From Negativicutes bacterium (GTDB taxonomy: Bacteria; Bacillota_C; Negativicutes; Sporomusales_B; JARLHX01), in assembly GCA_031292015.1 (NCBI GenBank), contig JARLHY010000178.1:1-64000 (forward strand): a stretch of 64,000 bases of DNA. The letters run 5' to 3'. The position numbers were made by a program, and so were the translations under genes. Under the pieces are notes generated by a model. It ran no database searches. It was not told where the DNA came from and worked only from the letters and a program-made list of their open reading frames with translations. Below, in pieces: positions 47,428 through 56,543 of the stretch (position 1 is its first letter; each line of letters begins with the position of its first letter).

Positions 47428-48714
47428 ATTACCATAGCCAAACTATTTCGCGCCTTCGTATTGACCGCGCTTAGCCTGGCCCTGCTTTCCGGAATGGCCG
47501 GCGCCGAGGAGGCGTCGGTGGAGACGGTTTCTGTCGCGATCAAGTCCAGCGACGCGCCGCCGCCGCCGCGAATTCTCCGGCGGATGGAGTCCAGCGTGGC
47601 GACGGTGGGAGACCAGGTTCTGGTCGGCCGCCGTATCGCTGATGTCGCGGAAAATAAGGCGTCCTACGAGAAACTGATCAAAGAGGTTTTCGACCGGGTC
47701 CTGGTGGGCTATTCGGTCCAGCAGGTAACCATTACTCCCGGAGTGGCCACGCAGGTCGAGGTGTTTCTTTCGCCCTGGGGCGATGTGGTGAAGAGCGTCC
47801 GTCTGGAGACCGATTTCGGCAACCTCTCGCCGGGGGCGGTCGCCCTGATTCAGCAGGACATGGGCAATATCGCCGACAAGATCAACAGTGTGCTGCTGGG
47901 CATGCCGGTGGATGCTGTGGACTGGGCCGGCGGGGTTTCCAAGTCGGTCATCAGGGAGATATTGACAGCCCAACTGCCGGAATTCCGCGCCAATCTGGAT
48001 ATTGTGGGGGGGCAGACGACAGTAGTCAAGCTCTCGCTTCTGCCGGCCGGACCGGTTGTCCGCGATGTTAAGGTTTCGCTGCGTTCCCACACCATTCCCA
48101 ATGTTCTGCTGCTGGAAGCCGAGGCGCCGCTGCAAGACGCGGCCGCGGTTCTGCGGGGCCTGCCGGTGGCTTTTGTCGAGCGGCACGCCGACTATTTCAA
48201 CAGCACGCTGACCAGCCCTGTTGCCGACCGGCCGATTGTCAAACGCTACGGACTGAAGCTCAGCTCGCAGCTCAACACCGGTTCGGAAACAGAAGTGGTG
48301 GTCAATGTTGAGACAACCAAGTATAATGTGACCCTGCAGGGTTATCTGGATATCGGCAAGCAGACCGACAACACCTGGGCCAGACTGCATATCGGCGAGT
48401 ATATGGGCAACCGTGATGAACTGTTTTTGGAAACCACCTTTATCCCCGGGTCGGTTTCGTGGATTTTCGCCCCAGGCTGGGGTCACCGGCTGTCGGAGGA
48501 CACCACGGTGGGGATTAAATACCAGATCAGGGACAAGCACGATGTCCTGTGGCTGTACCAGGATCTGGGCAAGCGCTGGATGCTGAGGCTGGAGCGCACC
48601 CCCGGCACGGGTTACAACGAACTGGGTATCCGCTACAAACTCCACGATTTTCTAAGCGTCGAGTATGTATTTTCCAACAACGACCGGTGGCTTCGCCTGG
48701 TGGGCAATTTGTAG
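47428..48714 (+). CDS. Secreted beta-rich protein, probably outer membrane; putative ATT start
   Basis: This gene was not recognised. The product is about 428 residues if it starts at ATT 47428: GGGAGGTGA lies 6 bases upstream, an in-frame TGA (47419-47421) bars any earlier start, and this choice gives a proper signal peptide with Lys and Arg before the hydrophobic core and AGA cleavage. The only canonical in-frame start (TTG 47461) has no ribosome site and would remove the charged part. The N-terminal half looks like mixed alpha/beta repeats, perhaps POTRA-like; the last ~150 residues alternate as beta strands. It sits between bamA and ompH, so an envelope assembly role is likely. Confidence 0.75.
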   Translation: MTIAKLFRAFVLTALSLALLSGMAGAEEASVETVSVAIKSSDAPPPPRILRRMESSVATVGDQVLVGRRIADVAENKASYEKLIKEVFDRVLVGYSVQQVTITPGVATQVEVFLSPWGDVVKSVRLETDFGNLSPGAVALIQQDMGNIADKINSVLLGMPVDAVDWAGGVSKSVIREILTAQLPEFRANLDIVGGQTTVVKLSLLPAGPVVRDVKVSLRSHTIPNVLLLEAEAPLQDAAAVLRGLPVAFVERHADYFNSTLTSPVADRPIVKRYGLKLSSQLNTGSETEVVVNVETTKYNVTLQGYLDIGKQTDNTWARLHIGEYMGNRDELFLETTFIPGSVSWIFAPGWGHRLSEDTTVGIKYQIRDKHDVLWLYQDLGKRWMLRLERTPGTGYNELGIRYKLHDFLSVEYVFSNNDRWLRLVGNL

Positions 48715-48798
48715 AATAAATGTCCTTGAACATGGGGGAAGTCCCTGCTATAATGAAGAAGTATAAATTCTGCTTTTGGCGGAAAGAGGGGTAAGTAA

Positions 48799-49266
48799 GT
48801 GCTTAAAATTGAAAAGAAACAAGTCAAGATCGTATCAGTCGTTATTGCAGCTTTCTTTCTTCTGGGAATAGTAGGCATCGCTCTTTCGCAGAGCGGCAAA
48901 ACGTATGCGGCTCCGACTTCGAACATCGGGGTTGTGGATTTTCAGGCGTTAATGGGTCAGCATCCTGACACTGCTGCGGCTCAGGAAACGATGAAGGCTG
49001 AATTCGCTCAGGCCCAGAAAGATTTCGACACCAAATCGGCGACAATGACCAGCGACAAGGAAAAACAGGAATACTATATGCAGCTAAGGCAGCGCTTGGA
49101 CGCCAGGCAGCAGGAGCTTGGGGGAGCCATCCAGGAAAAAGTGAAAGCGGCTGTCAAGACAGTGGCTGAAGCCAAAGGCCTGTCGGTGGTTGTCGACAAA
49201 GGCGCGGTGATTTACGGTGGACAGGACATTACTGACGAAGTGACGAAGAAGATTACCGGTAAATAA
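48799..49266 (+). CDS. OmpH/Skp family periplasmic chaperone (copy 1)
   Basis: A 155-residue protein with an N-terminal signal or anchor (about 10-37) and the Skp core (NIGVVDFQALMGQHPDTAAAQETMKAEF, a coiled coil, then GLSVVVDKGAVIYGGQDITDEVTKKI). It should escort unfolded outer-membrane proteins to BamA. No lipobox Cys, unlike the next two copies. GTG 48799 follows AGAGGGG. Confidence 0.92.
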   Translation: MLKIEKKQVKIVSVVIAAFFLLGIVGIALSQSGKTYAAPTSNIGVVDFQALMGQHPDTAAAQETMKAEFAQAQKDFDTKSATMTSDKEKQEYYMQLRQRLDARQQELGGAIQEKVKAAVKTVAEAKGLSVVVDKGAVIYGGQDITDEVTKKITGK

Positions 49267-49334
49267 TTTACAGCAAGTTTTGCCGAGCCGGTCTAACTGT
49301 GCTCGGTTCTTTATTAGCAGAAGGAGGGTGATTG

Positions 49335-50252
49335 GTGTTGAGGAATCGTACCGAATTCTGTTTTCTAATCGTACTAGCCGCTCTTGTCATGCTCGCTGCC
49401 GGTTGTGGTACCAAGCCGGCTCAAGACACCAAGACCCCGGACCTGCCCCAGGTGGGGATTGTTGATACTCAGACCGTGATCAAAAACCACCCCAAGTTCG
49501 GTGACCTGCAGCGGCTGCGCCAGGAATACGCGGTTCTTGCCGCCCAGGTTCAAGCTGCCGGGGGACAGGCCGGGACCAATCTGCCCGAATCCTTGCCCGC
49601 CGGGATGAATGAGGCTGCCGAGCGGGAATTTGGCGCCAAAATGGCAGCCAAGGAGAAGGAACTGAAAACCGAGCTGGGCTCGGCTGAAGAGCAGGAACGC
49701 CAGTCGGCACAAACCGCGCTGGACGCTTATGTCGGCGAACTGGACAAAGTTTATCAGCCGCAGATTTTCAGCATTCAGCTCAAGCTGAAAACGGTTCAGT
49801 TATCCAAAGAAGAGGGGGCTGCTCTTCAGGCCGATCTGGAGCGCATCCAGGGCGAACGGTCGGCTAAAATCGCCGCAAGACAACAAGAACTGGCCAAGAA
49901 GATGGACCAGACAATGACTGCTAAGCAAGCTGACGCCGAGCGCAGACTTGACGCTTACAAACAACAGCTTAATGTGGCTATCGCCGGCGATCTGACGGCA
50001 AAGCAGGCTGAACTGGCCGGGCAGGCCGCTGCAGCCCAGCCTGACAGGGGCGGGCAGTCCGACCTTGAGCAGCAGCTGGCGATGAAGCAGCAGGAAATAA
50101 AGTCGCTGCAGGATTTCATCAGCAGCGATATCCGGGACAAATCAGGTAAACTGGCGGCAGAGAAGGGCCTGGGGGCGGTACTCGCCGACGTCGGAGTGAA
50201 TGTCAGCGCCGTTGATCTGACTGCTGCGGTGATTGCCGAGTTTAAGAAATAA
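49335..50252 (+). CDS. OmpH/Skp-like lipoprotein (copy 2)
   Basis: About 305 residues. The lipobox LAAGC (about residues 18-22) makes it a lipoprotein. The Skp pattern is recognisable (VGIVDTQTVIKNHPKFGDLQRLRQEY near the start, GLGAVLADVGVNVSAVDLTAAVIAEFKK at the end), but the coiled-coil arm is about twice the usual length. GTG 49335 follows AAGGAGGG; TTG 49332 and TTG 49338 are alternatives. Confidence 0.88.
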   Translation: MLRNRTEFCFLIVLAALVMLAAGCGTKPAQDTKTPDLPQVGIVDTQTVIKNHPKFGDLQRLRQEYAVLAAQVQAAGGQAGTNLPESLPAGMNEAAEREFGAKMAAKEKELKTELGSAEEQERQSAQTALDAYVGELDKVYQPQIFSIQLKLKTVQLSKEEGAALQADLERIQGERSAKIAARQQELAKKMDQTMTAKQADAERRLDAYKQQLNVAIAGDLTAKQAELAGQAAAAQPDRGGQSDLEQQLAMKQQEIKSLQDFISSDIRDKSGKLAAEKGLGAVLADVGVNVSAVDLTAAVIAEFKK

Positions 50253-50303
50253 CCGCCTGGAGCATAATAAATTCGAACAAGATTCATGATTGGAGGCTAT
50301 ACT

Positions 50304-50726
50304 ATGCGACAAAAATGGGGGTTGGCTGTAGGACTGATCGTGATTTTTTCTGCCGCTTTGCTGCTGGCAGGATGTGGAGCCAATACCGGCGGAGTGGGAG
50401 TTCTGGATGTCAATAAAGTAATGACTGACAGTCCTAAAGTCAAACAATTCCAAGAGCAACTGAATACCCAGGGGAAAGACCTGAGCGAAAAGCTGGAGAA
50501 AGAGAAGGCCGGCCTTAGCCCAGAAGAGTTTCAAAAACGCCAGGAGGCGGCCTACGGCGACTTCCTGAAATCCAAGCAGGATCTGGAAGCCCAGGTAGAT
50601 GCCTCCATCAAGCAGGCGCTGGACCAGGTGGCGAAGGAGAAAAAGCTGGGCGTCATTCTCTATAAAAATGGTGTGGCCCAAGGCGGCACCGATGTGACCG
50701 ACGCCGTTATCCAAAAGATGCAATAA
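50304..50726 (+). CDS. OmpH/Skp-like lipoprotein (copy 3)
   Basis: A 140-residue lipoprotein (LLLAGC near residue 22) with a short Skp core (GVGVLDVNKVMTDSPKVKQFQEQL, then LGVILYKNGVAQGGTDVTDAVIQKM). ATG 50304 follows GGAGG; an upstream ATG at 50286 overlaps that site. Third of three tandem paralogues, the last before lpxD. Confidence 0.9.
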   Translation: MRQKWGLAVGLIVIFSAALLLAGCGANTGGVGVLDVNKVMTDSPKVKQFQEQLNTQGKDLSEKLEKEKAGLSPEEFQKRQEAAYGDFLKSKQDLEAQVDASIKQALDQVAKEKKLGVILYKNGVAQGGTDVTDAVIQKMQ

Positions 50727-50773
50727 CTGTATCAGGCTGTCGACAAAGGCTCATCTGCTATATCAGCAAGGGA

Positions 50774-50869
50774 TGGGCCGCATTTCTAAGCACTGCGCGC
50801 AGAAACTGCGCACTTGGTTCCACGGTTGCTTGCCTGCATACTTAGACAGTACGCAGGCAAGCAACCGTG
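50774..50869. repeat. Dispersed intergenic repeat with 17-bp inverted repeat
   Basis: The element begins GGCCGCATTTCTAAGC and continues to AAACTGCGCACTTGGTTCC, which matches the core of the palindrome at 1-142 and the element at 53773. It then holds a perfect inverted repeat, 50821-50837 with 50853-50869. It occupies most of the ompH-lpxD gap (50727-50969). Its form suggests a non-autonomous mobile or REP-like unit. Confidence 0.7.
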
Positions 50870-50969
50870 CCGTCTGGCAAAGTTACTTTCTCACCAGCCG
50901 CCGGTATTTTCAGCTTAAACTTTTCGGCAGGCTGGTAAGGTTGATAAAACCTTATAGGAGTGTTTTTCG

Positions 50970-52001
50970 TTGGTTAAAACATTGCAAGAGATTGCTGAAC
51001 TCGTGGGCGGAACGGTTATGGCCGAAACCGACCCCGCGATCAGCGGGATAACGAATATCGAAGACGCCGGCCCGGGGCAGATCACATTCGCCGTGCCGCC
51101 ACACTTGGATAAAGCGGCTGCCTGTGCCGCCGCAGCGGTGATTATCCCTGACAGTGTGACCGAGTTTGCCAAGCCGGCGATCCGGGTGCCTAATCCCCGG
51201 GTAGCCTTCATAAAGCTGCTGGAGCTGTTTACACCGCCTACAGTGGTGGAGAGGGGAGTTCATCCCACGGCCGTAGTAGGCGCAAATGTGCGCTTAGGCC
51301 GCAATGTCGCTGTTATGGCTCATGCCGTCATTGGCGACAACGCCTCCGTCGGCGACAACACGGTTATTTATCCGCTTGTGTCTTTGGGAGAAGAAGCGGC
51401 GGTCGGCGCCGACACCATCATCTATCCGCATGTTACGGTCTATCGGCGCTGCGTTATCGGTTCGCGGGTCATCATCCAGGCCGGGGCGGTCATCGGCAGT
51501 GACGGGTTCGGGTTTGTCACTGTCGGCGGCAAGCATCACAAGGTTCCCCACGTAGGTCATGTGAGCATCGGGGATGATGTGGAAATAGGGGCCAATGTCA
51601 CCATCGACCGGGGTACGACCGGTTCGACCACAGTCGGCAACGGCACCAAGATCGATAATCTGGTCCATCTGGCCCATAATGTCGTTATCGGCGAGAACTG
51701 CTTTCTGGTGGCTTTTACCGGAATTTCCGGCAGCGCGCATATCGGCAACAACGTGACTTTCGCCGGGCAGAGCGGCAGTGCCGGACACCTGACCATTGGC
51801 GACAACTGCGTATTTGCCGCCAAGTCGGGCGTCATCGGCAATGTGCCGGCCAATTCTTTTTATGCCGGATTTCCTGCCAGGCCTCACCGGGAATGGCTCC
51901 GGAGCGAGGGCGCGCAGCGCAGGGTTCCGGACTTGATGAAAAAGGTTCACGAGCTGGAAAAACGTCTGGCTGAAGTGGAAAAAGGAAGCAGTAAAGGCTG
52001 A
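50970..52001 (+). CDS. lpxD: UDP-3-O-(3-hydroxyacyl)glucosamine N-acyltransferase
   Basis: A 343-residue left-handed beta-helix acyltransferase, the third step of lipid A synthesis. An N-terminal uridine-binding domain is followed by many hexapeptide repeats (around [22 protein letters not shown]) and the catalytic His region ([18 protein letters not shown]). It starts at TTG 50970, 9 bases after TAGGAG. Confidence 0.96.
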   Translation: MVKTLQEIAELVGGTVMAETDPAISGITNIEDAGPGQITFAVPPHLDKAAACAAAAVIIPDSVTEFAKPAIRVPNPRVAFIKLLELFTPPTVVERGVHPTAVVGANVRLGRNVAVMAHAVIGDNASVGDNTVIYPLVSLGEEAAVGADTIIYPHVTVYRRCVIGSRVIIQAGAVIGSDGFGFVTVGGKHHKVPHVGHVSIGDDVEIGANVTIDRGTTGSTTVGNGTKIDNLVHLAHNVVIGENCFLVAFTGISGSAHIGNNVTFAGQSGSAGHLTIGDNCVFAAKSGVIGNVPANSFYAGFPARPHREWLRSEGAQRRVPDLMKKVHELEKRLAEVEKGSSKG

Positions 52002-52035
52002 TCAGGCCTGGTGATGCCAATGCGGTATCTGATTG

Positions 52036-52068
52036 CCCCCTCGCGCTGCTTAAGCGCCGAGGGGGTTT
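52036..52068 (+). terminator. Hairpin after lpxD
   Basis: CCCCCTCG (52036-52043) pairs with CGAGGGGG (52058-52065), with inner GCGC pairing, but only three T follow. Probably a weak terminator. About 35 bases later GGAGCACCAA (52103-52112) is a fragment shared with the palindrome at 1-142. Confidence 0.55.
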
Positions 52069-52212
52069 GGTATTTGTCTGCCGACGCTCTGGGGAAGGGG
52101 CCGGAGCACCAAATGAGTCACTTATTACCTGGTCATAAGCGGAAGGATTGGCGGACTGCGTGTGGAATTAATAGTAGTCTGTATTAAAGCGAGAAAATTC
52201 GAGGAGGACTAC

Positions 52213-52842
52213 ATGAAAAAAGCACTTTTCGGCATGTTGTGCCTTTTGTTTCTTTCCGTAACCACCGCCACAGCCGCTCCTTCGGTGAACGGGTCGACCG
52301 GGCTTATCAACGATCCGACCGCCGACGTACTACGGGAAGGACAATTTGCGGCAGGTTATTATCATCTGAAAGACGGCGGTGTCGGTGTATTCAACGCCAA
52401 CATTGCGGCCAACCTAGAGATAGGGGCCAGTGGCTTTCGTTACGACGACAGCAGCAAAAACGGCACTTTTGTCAACGCCAAGTGGAGCGTTCTGCCTGAA
52501 AGCATCCTGACCCCGGGAGTGGCGGTGGGGGTCGAAGATATCGGCAACCAGCAGCAGCGAACCGCTTACGCCGTGGCCAGCAAGGCCCTGCCCTTTGGGC
52601 TTAGGATTCACGCCGGGGTAGGCAGCGGACGTTATGACGGATTTTTTGCCGCGGTGGAAAAAACCATCAATCCAATCAGCGTTATTACAGGCAGCAACGC
52701 TTTTCCGGCCACGACGCTGATCGCCGAGTATGACGGCAAAAGGATGAATTACGGCGCCAGGATGTCCATCGTTCCCGGGTTGAAACTGGACGGCGGCTGG
52801 CGAGACCATCAGGTTTACTTCGGTCTGAGTTTTACTAATTAA
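52213..52842 (+). CDS. YjbH-like outer-membrane protein
   Basis: A 209-residue exported protein. A signal peptide (about 1-22) precedes PSVNGSTGLINDPTADVLREGQFAAGYYHL, which matches the opening of YjbH/YmcA-type outer-membrane lipoprotein domains, then beta strands (NIAANLEIGASGFRYDD, AVASKALPFGLRIHAGVGSGR, VYFGLSFTN) typical of a small barrel. The function is unknown; relatives are tied to exopolysaccharide export. AGGAGG precedes ATG 52213. The lpxL-like gene follows after 30 bases. Confidence 0.8.
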   Translation: MKKALFGMLCLLFLSVTTATAAPSVNGSTGLINDPTADVLREGQFAAGYYHLKDGGVGVFNANIAANLEIGASGFRYDDSSKNGTFVNAKWSVLPESILTPGVAVGVEDIGNQQQRTAYAVASKALPFGLRIHAGVGSGRYDGFFAAVEKTINPISVITGSNAFPATTLIAEYDGKRMNYGARMSIVPGLKLDGGWRDHQVYFGLSFTN

Positions 52843-52872
52843 GCGGGAAAAATATGCCTATCAGGAGGCCAT

Positions 52873-53739
52873 ATGCAATATTTTTTTGTAAAATGGCTCA
52901 GCCGGGTGGTCTGTTGGCTACCGGATGGCATTCGTAACCGAATAGGCGACGTGATCGGAGCCATTTGCTGGCCCTTCGTTCCGCGCAAGCGGAGGGAGAT
53001 GGCAATAGGTAATGTCATCGCTTCCTTGGGGCGGGACAGGGAAGAGGCTGAAAAGCTTGTCAAACTGAGTTCCGTCCGGTTCGGCCGGATGTTTATGGAA
53101 GTGCTTTGTTTTCCCAGGCTCAACCGTGAGAATATCCGCAGCCATGTGAAAATGATCGGGCAACAGCATATGACGGATGCTCTGGCCCATGGCCGGGGCG
53201 CGGTGTTGGCCACCGCCCACAGCGGCAACTGGGAAGTGCTCGGCGCGGCTCTTGCCCTATACGGCTTTCCTATCGTCGGCGTCGCCCAGAAGCAGACCAA
53301 CGCCGCCATGGACAAGTTTATCAACGAATACCGCAGCCTGTCCGGGATGCATATCACGTATAAGTCGGGGGTGCGGGAGATGATCAGCCTGCTGAGCGAA
53401 GGAAAGATCATCGGCCTGATCATGGACCAGGACGCTTCGGAACGGGGCGTATTTGTCAACTTTTTTGGCCGTCCGGCATCGACACCGTCCGGAGCGGCGG
53501 CTCTGGCCAGGATGAAAGACGCGCCGATTGTTCCCACCTTCATCACCGAAAACGCCGACGGCACCCATACCGCTATCATTCATCCTCCGGTCTGGGTGGA
53601 GAAAACCGCTGACCGCGAACATGATATTCAGGCAACTACCCAACAGCTTACCACCATGATCGAGCAGCATGTGCGGGAGCATCCCGCGGAGTGGTTCTGG
53701 CTGCATAATCGCTGGAAGACTAATCCGCCAGGCCGTTGA
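52873..53739 (+). CDS. LpxL/HtrB-type lysophospholipid acyltransferase
   Basis: A 288-residue acyltransferase of the lipid A biosynthesis family with the HX4E motif at H116-E121 (ATAHSGNWE) and the MDQDAS, FFGRPASTPSG and WFWLHNRW segments seen in LpxL/LpxM. It should add a secondary acyl chain to Kdo-lipid A at the inner membrane. The exact position acylated cannot be told. Confidence 0.92.
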   Translation: MQYFFVKWLSRVVCWLPDGIRNRIGDVIGAICWPFVPRKRREMAIGNVIASLGRDREEAEKLVKLSSVRFGRMFMEVLCFPRLNRENIRSHVKMIGQQHMTDALAHGRGAVLATAHSGNWEVLGAALALYGFPIVGVAQKQTNAAMDKFINEYRSLSGMHITYKSGVREMISLLSEGKIIGLIMDQDASERGVFVNFFGRPASTPSGAAALARMKDAPIVPTFITENADGTHTAIIHPPVWVEKTADREHDIQATTQQLTTMIEQHVREHPAEWFWLHNRWKTNPPGR

Positions 53740-53772
53740 TAAACCGCTAACTGCTTTATACCGAGAAGCTCA

Positions 53773-53880
53773 GGCCGCATTTTTAAACGCTTCGCCTTAC
53801 AGGCATAAGCGATCACATCACGCTGAAGCGCTGTGTGTCTGCTTAACGCGCAAGAACTGCGCATTTGGCATCCAGCCCCA
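53773..53880. repeat. Diverged copy of the intergenic repeat
   Basis: It begins GGCCGCATTTTTAAACGC and later has AGAACTGCGCATTTGGCATCC, matching the two ends of the unit at 50774. The gap 53740-54171 otherwise holds no ORF I can support; it ends with a terminator and a promoter region. Confidence 0.6.
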
Positions 53881-53989
53881 CCAACCCATTGCCGGCTCAC
53901 CTACCAGTACGCTCCGCTACCGGTTCTGCGGGGCTGTCGCGCATTCTGCGGTGGTGCAAGCGGCCTGGGAGATAAGTTTGTCAACAAGA

Positions 53990-54016
53990 CCATCCGTGTT
54001 GCGGATGGCTTTTTTG
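53990..54016 (+). terminator. Terminator before the ABC permease gene
   Basis: CCATCCG (53990-53996) pairs with CGGATGG (54002-54008), followed by six T. Confidence 0.85.
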
Positions 54017-54082
54017 TGTTTTGGAAATGACTACCTATTGCGAGCTGTGGCTCTCTAATTATGCGCATTCGGGTTCTTGCCA

Positions 54083-54145
54083 GTATATACAAATACGATA
54101 AGAAGTATATACTTATGGACAGTAAAATGATATACGTGGTATAAT
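54083..54145 (+). promoter_or_regulatory. Promoter with two GTATATAC palindromes
   Basis: TGGACA (54116-54121), an 18-bp spacer and TATAAT (54140-54145). Upstream, the 8-bp palindrome GTATATAC occurs twice (54083-54090 and 54105-54112), the second abutting the -35, as operator half-sites often do. It drives the permease-ATPase pair. Confidence 0.7.
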
Positions 54146-54171
54146 ACCTGATGGAAAAGAGGTGAATTACC

Positions 54172-56511
54172 GTGATTTTTACAGCAAAACTACTAAGAGA
54201 TTCATTTCAAAGGGATATTGTGATTTTGATTATTGTCAGTGTGCTGGTAGGCTCGATGTTGGCTGCAGCAGTGTCGCTGGCGGCGAATTCTTATTTTTCC
54301 AGGACGCTGTCAAATCTGGTCGGAGATTACGGTGAATTCGACCTTGTGATTTCGGTTCGGGAAGAGATGAAAGATGACGCCGGGCAACAAATCCAAAAGA
54401 TCATTGACGACGTTTTTCCGGGGGCCAAGCTGAAAGAGGGTCCTACTATCACCGGGAAAACTAACTTTTTTATAGCTCTCCCGGACCAGTTTAAAACCGA
54501 AAAGGTTTACGACAATCTGGGGAAAACTTTCGGCAGTATTCCAGGCGGGGCCGGGGCGGGGGTAATGACCGACCCGCGGCTGACCATCCGGGGAGTGCCG
54601 GAAGGAGCCAAGAAGATGTTGATCGGTGAGATTTCGCAGATGGATGGCGTTCGGTTCGCCTTCCGGGACGGCGCGGCGATCGGCGTGGTTTTGACGTCGA
54701 TTGACAAGTCCGGCGCGGTCAGCGATCAGATCAACAAGATCCTGAAGCAGTACCAGGTTATAGAGATCAGTTTCCCGGTGGGGAGTGAACCGTCCAATCC
54801 GGTCCGCACCGGTGAAGCTATTGCCGATGATATGAAGAATCAGTTGAAGCTGGCTTACGCCCAGAATGTTTCAATCGACGGCAAAAACGACGATATGACT
54901 TATGCCGTGAGCACGATGATGGAATTGCGGCGTTTTCTGACGGCGTATGCTTCCCAGGTGACTATTTCTCCGGCGGCCGGGGTGAAGCTGGTAAAAGGCG
55001 ATGTGGTGGTTTTTCAGGGTGCCTCGCCAAGCGCCCTCTCGGCCGGTCAGGCTCCGGATAAAGGAAATGTGGAGGTTCAGGTCAGCGGTCTCAGGTCCGA
55101 CGGAGCAGCCGAAGGCCGGATCATCCAAGGGGATGCCAGCCAGCTTGCCGGATCGCAAGGGGGGTATAAGCTGGAGAAAAACATGGTGGGAGTTTATGTC
55201 GGCAGTGCCGCCTACCGTAATCCGCGCCAGGAACTGGGCAATGCCCTGACCGAGTCTTCCAAGCTGGTGGGCCAGATTCCCGGCTTTGCCCAAGACGCCC
55301 AGAATGTGAGCAGGATTGCCACCGGGGCGCTGGACAATTACGGCACCAGCGTGAGAGCTATCGAGCAGACGCTGGACAATGTCCAGTCCGCCAGTGCGAC
55401 CATTCAGGCCGCGACCAGCGGCCTTGCCAATATCGACACAACGTCGGCTCAAAGTCAGATCGACAATTCGGCCAAGGCGATCGGCGGACTGATCGGGACG
55501 TTGCAGGTACTGAAACTGGTTCAGGCCGATACCGGCGGCGCCATCGAGAATCTTACCGGTACCCAGCACAATCTCAACGCCCTGCGCGGCGCGCTGGGGG
55601 CGCTTGACAATGTGGCTGCCAACGCCCGTCAGGCGAAAGCGACCATCGACAATGTGGTTGCAGGCGCCAACAACACGCTGGCGACTTTGAAAGCGTTTGA
55701 CACTGACGGAGCCAGGAGCAATCTGACGGATATCGATAATCGTCTTGCTCAGGTGCAGCAGATCAATGTGCCGCTGGTGACCACCGAATTGCAATATATG
55801 GCGGCAAGCGCGCCGAATTTTAAAGATGAGGATATCAGCCATACGCTGCAAATTCTCGATAAATTTATCGCCGGGCAGGTAATTCCCGGCGAGCGGATTC
55901 AGATTCTTACCACCAGCAACGTCAGTACCGACGCGGTGGCGCCTGTCGTTTACAAGGTGGTTGGCCACAACAATGTAGCGCTCTACCCGACCTCGCTGGG
56001 GGTAATCGAACCTAATCCCCGGGGTGAGCTATATCGGGTGCTGAGCGAAGTAAAGGCTATCCTTGCCGGGATAACGGCTATGGTGGCTACCGGACTGTTC
56101 CTGCTGTTCGACCACACCGCGGTAATGGCGGTGATCCGCCGCAAACGGCTGGCCACCGCTGTCAAGCTTACCGGCTGGCGCGGGGCGCTGGGCCGGATGA
56201 CGGCCGCCTTCACGGCTCCGGAAAGGCGTTACGGGATCATAGTCGGAGCAGTGATGCTTACCGCGATGTTCGTGATTTCCGGCGGCGGAATACCTTACCT
56301 GCCCTGGATCGGGGTACCGGTGGTGGGGGCGCTGCTTGGAACGATGGCAGCCGGCTATTGTGAGAAAATCAGTCCGGTCTCAGTGGATGAGATTGCGGCC
56401 GGTGAAGCGCTGGGACTGTCTTTCGACGAGATTATGCGGGAGATTGTTATCCCTGGTGCCCGTCCGGGGATACTACAAAAACTGAACAGTCGTAAAGTAA
56501 AGTTTAAGTGA
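54172..56511 (+). CDS. Large ABC transporter permease with extracytoplasmic helical domain and EAA-type loop
   Basis: A 779-residue membrane protein I could not assign to a named family. One N-terminal membrane helix (about 17-40) leads into ~580 extracytoplasmic residues: a mixed alpha/beta part (40-360), then long helices rich in Ala, Asn and Thr (about 365-565) like a coiled-coil arm. Three more membrane helices follow (about 630-655, 688-708, 714-734). The C-terminus has AAGEALGLSFDEIMREIVIP followed by GARPGI, which fits the EAA cytoplasmic loop through which importer-type permeases dock on their ATPase. The ATPase gene is 32 bases downstream. The substrate is unknown; position beside lpxC suggests an envelope lipid or glycolipid. 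Confidence 0.75.
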   Translation: MIFTAKLLRDSFQRDIVILIIVSVLVGSMLAAAVSLAANSYFSRTLSNLVGDYGEFDLVISVREEMKDDAGQQIQKIIDDVFPGAKLKEGPTITGKTNFFIALPDQFKTEKVYDNLGKTFGSIPGGAGAGVMTDPRLTIRGVPEGAKKMLIGEISQMDGVRFAFRDGAAIGVVLTSIDKSGAVSDQINKILKQYQVIEISFPVGSEPSNPVRTGEAIADDMKNQLKLAYAQNVSIDGKNDDMTYAVSTMMELRRFLTAYASQVTISPAAGVKLVKGDVVVFQGASPSALSAGQAPDKGNVEVQVSGLRSDGAAEGRIIQGDASQLAGSQGGYKLEKNMVGVYVGSAAYRNPRQELGNALTESSKLVGQIPGFAQDAQNVSRIATGALDNYGTSVRAIEQTLDNVQSASATIQAATSGLANIDTTSAQSQIDNSAKAIGGLIGTLQVLKLVQADTGGAIENLTGTQHNLNALRGALGALDNVAANARQAKATIDNVVAGANNTLATLKAFDTDGARSNLTDIDNRLAQVQQINVPLVTTELQYMAASAPNFKDEDISHTLQILDKFIAGQVIPGERIQILTTSNVSTDAVAPVVYKVVGHNNVALYPTSLGVIEPNPRGELYRVLSEVKAILAGITAMVATGLFLLFDHTAVMAVIRRKRLATAVKLTGWRGALGRMTAAFTAPERRYGIIVGAVMLTAMFVISGGGIPYLPWIGVPVVGALLGTMAAGYCEKISPVSVDEIAAGEALGLSFDEIMREIVIPGARPGILQKLNSRKVKFK

Positions 56512-56543
56512 CCCAAACGGGAAGAAAGTGAGGTGAGACCAAG

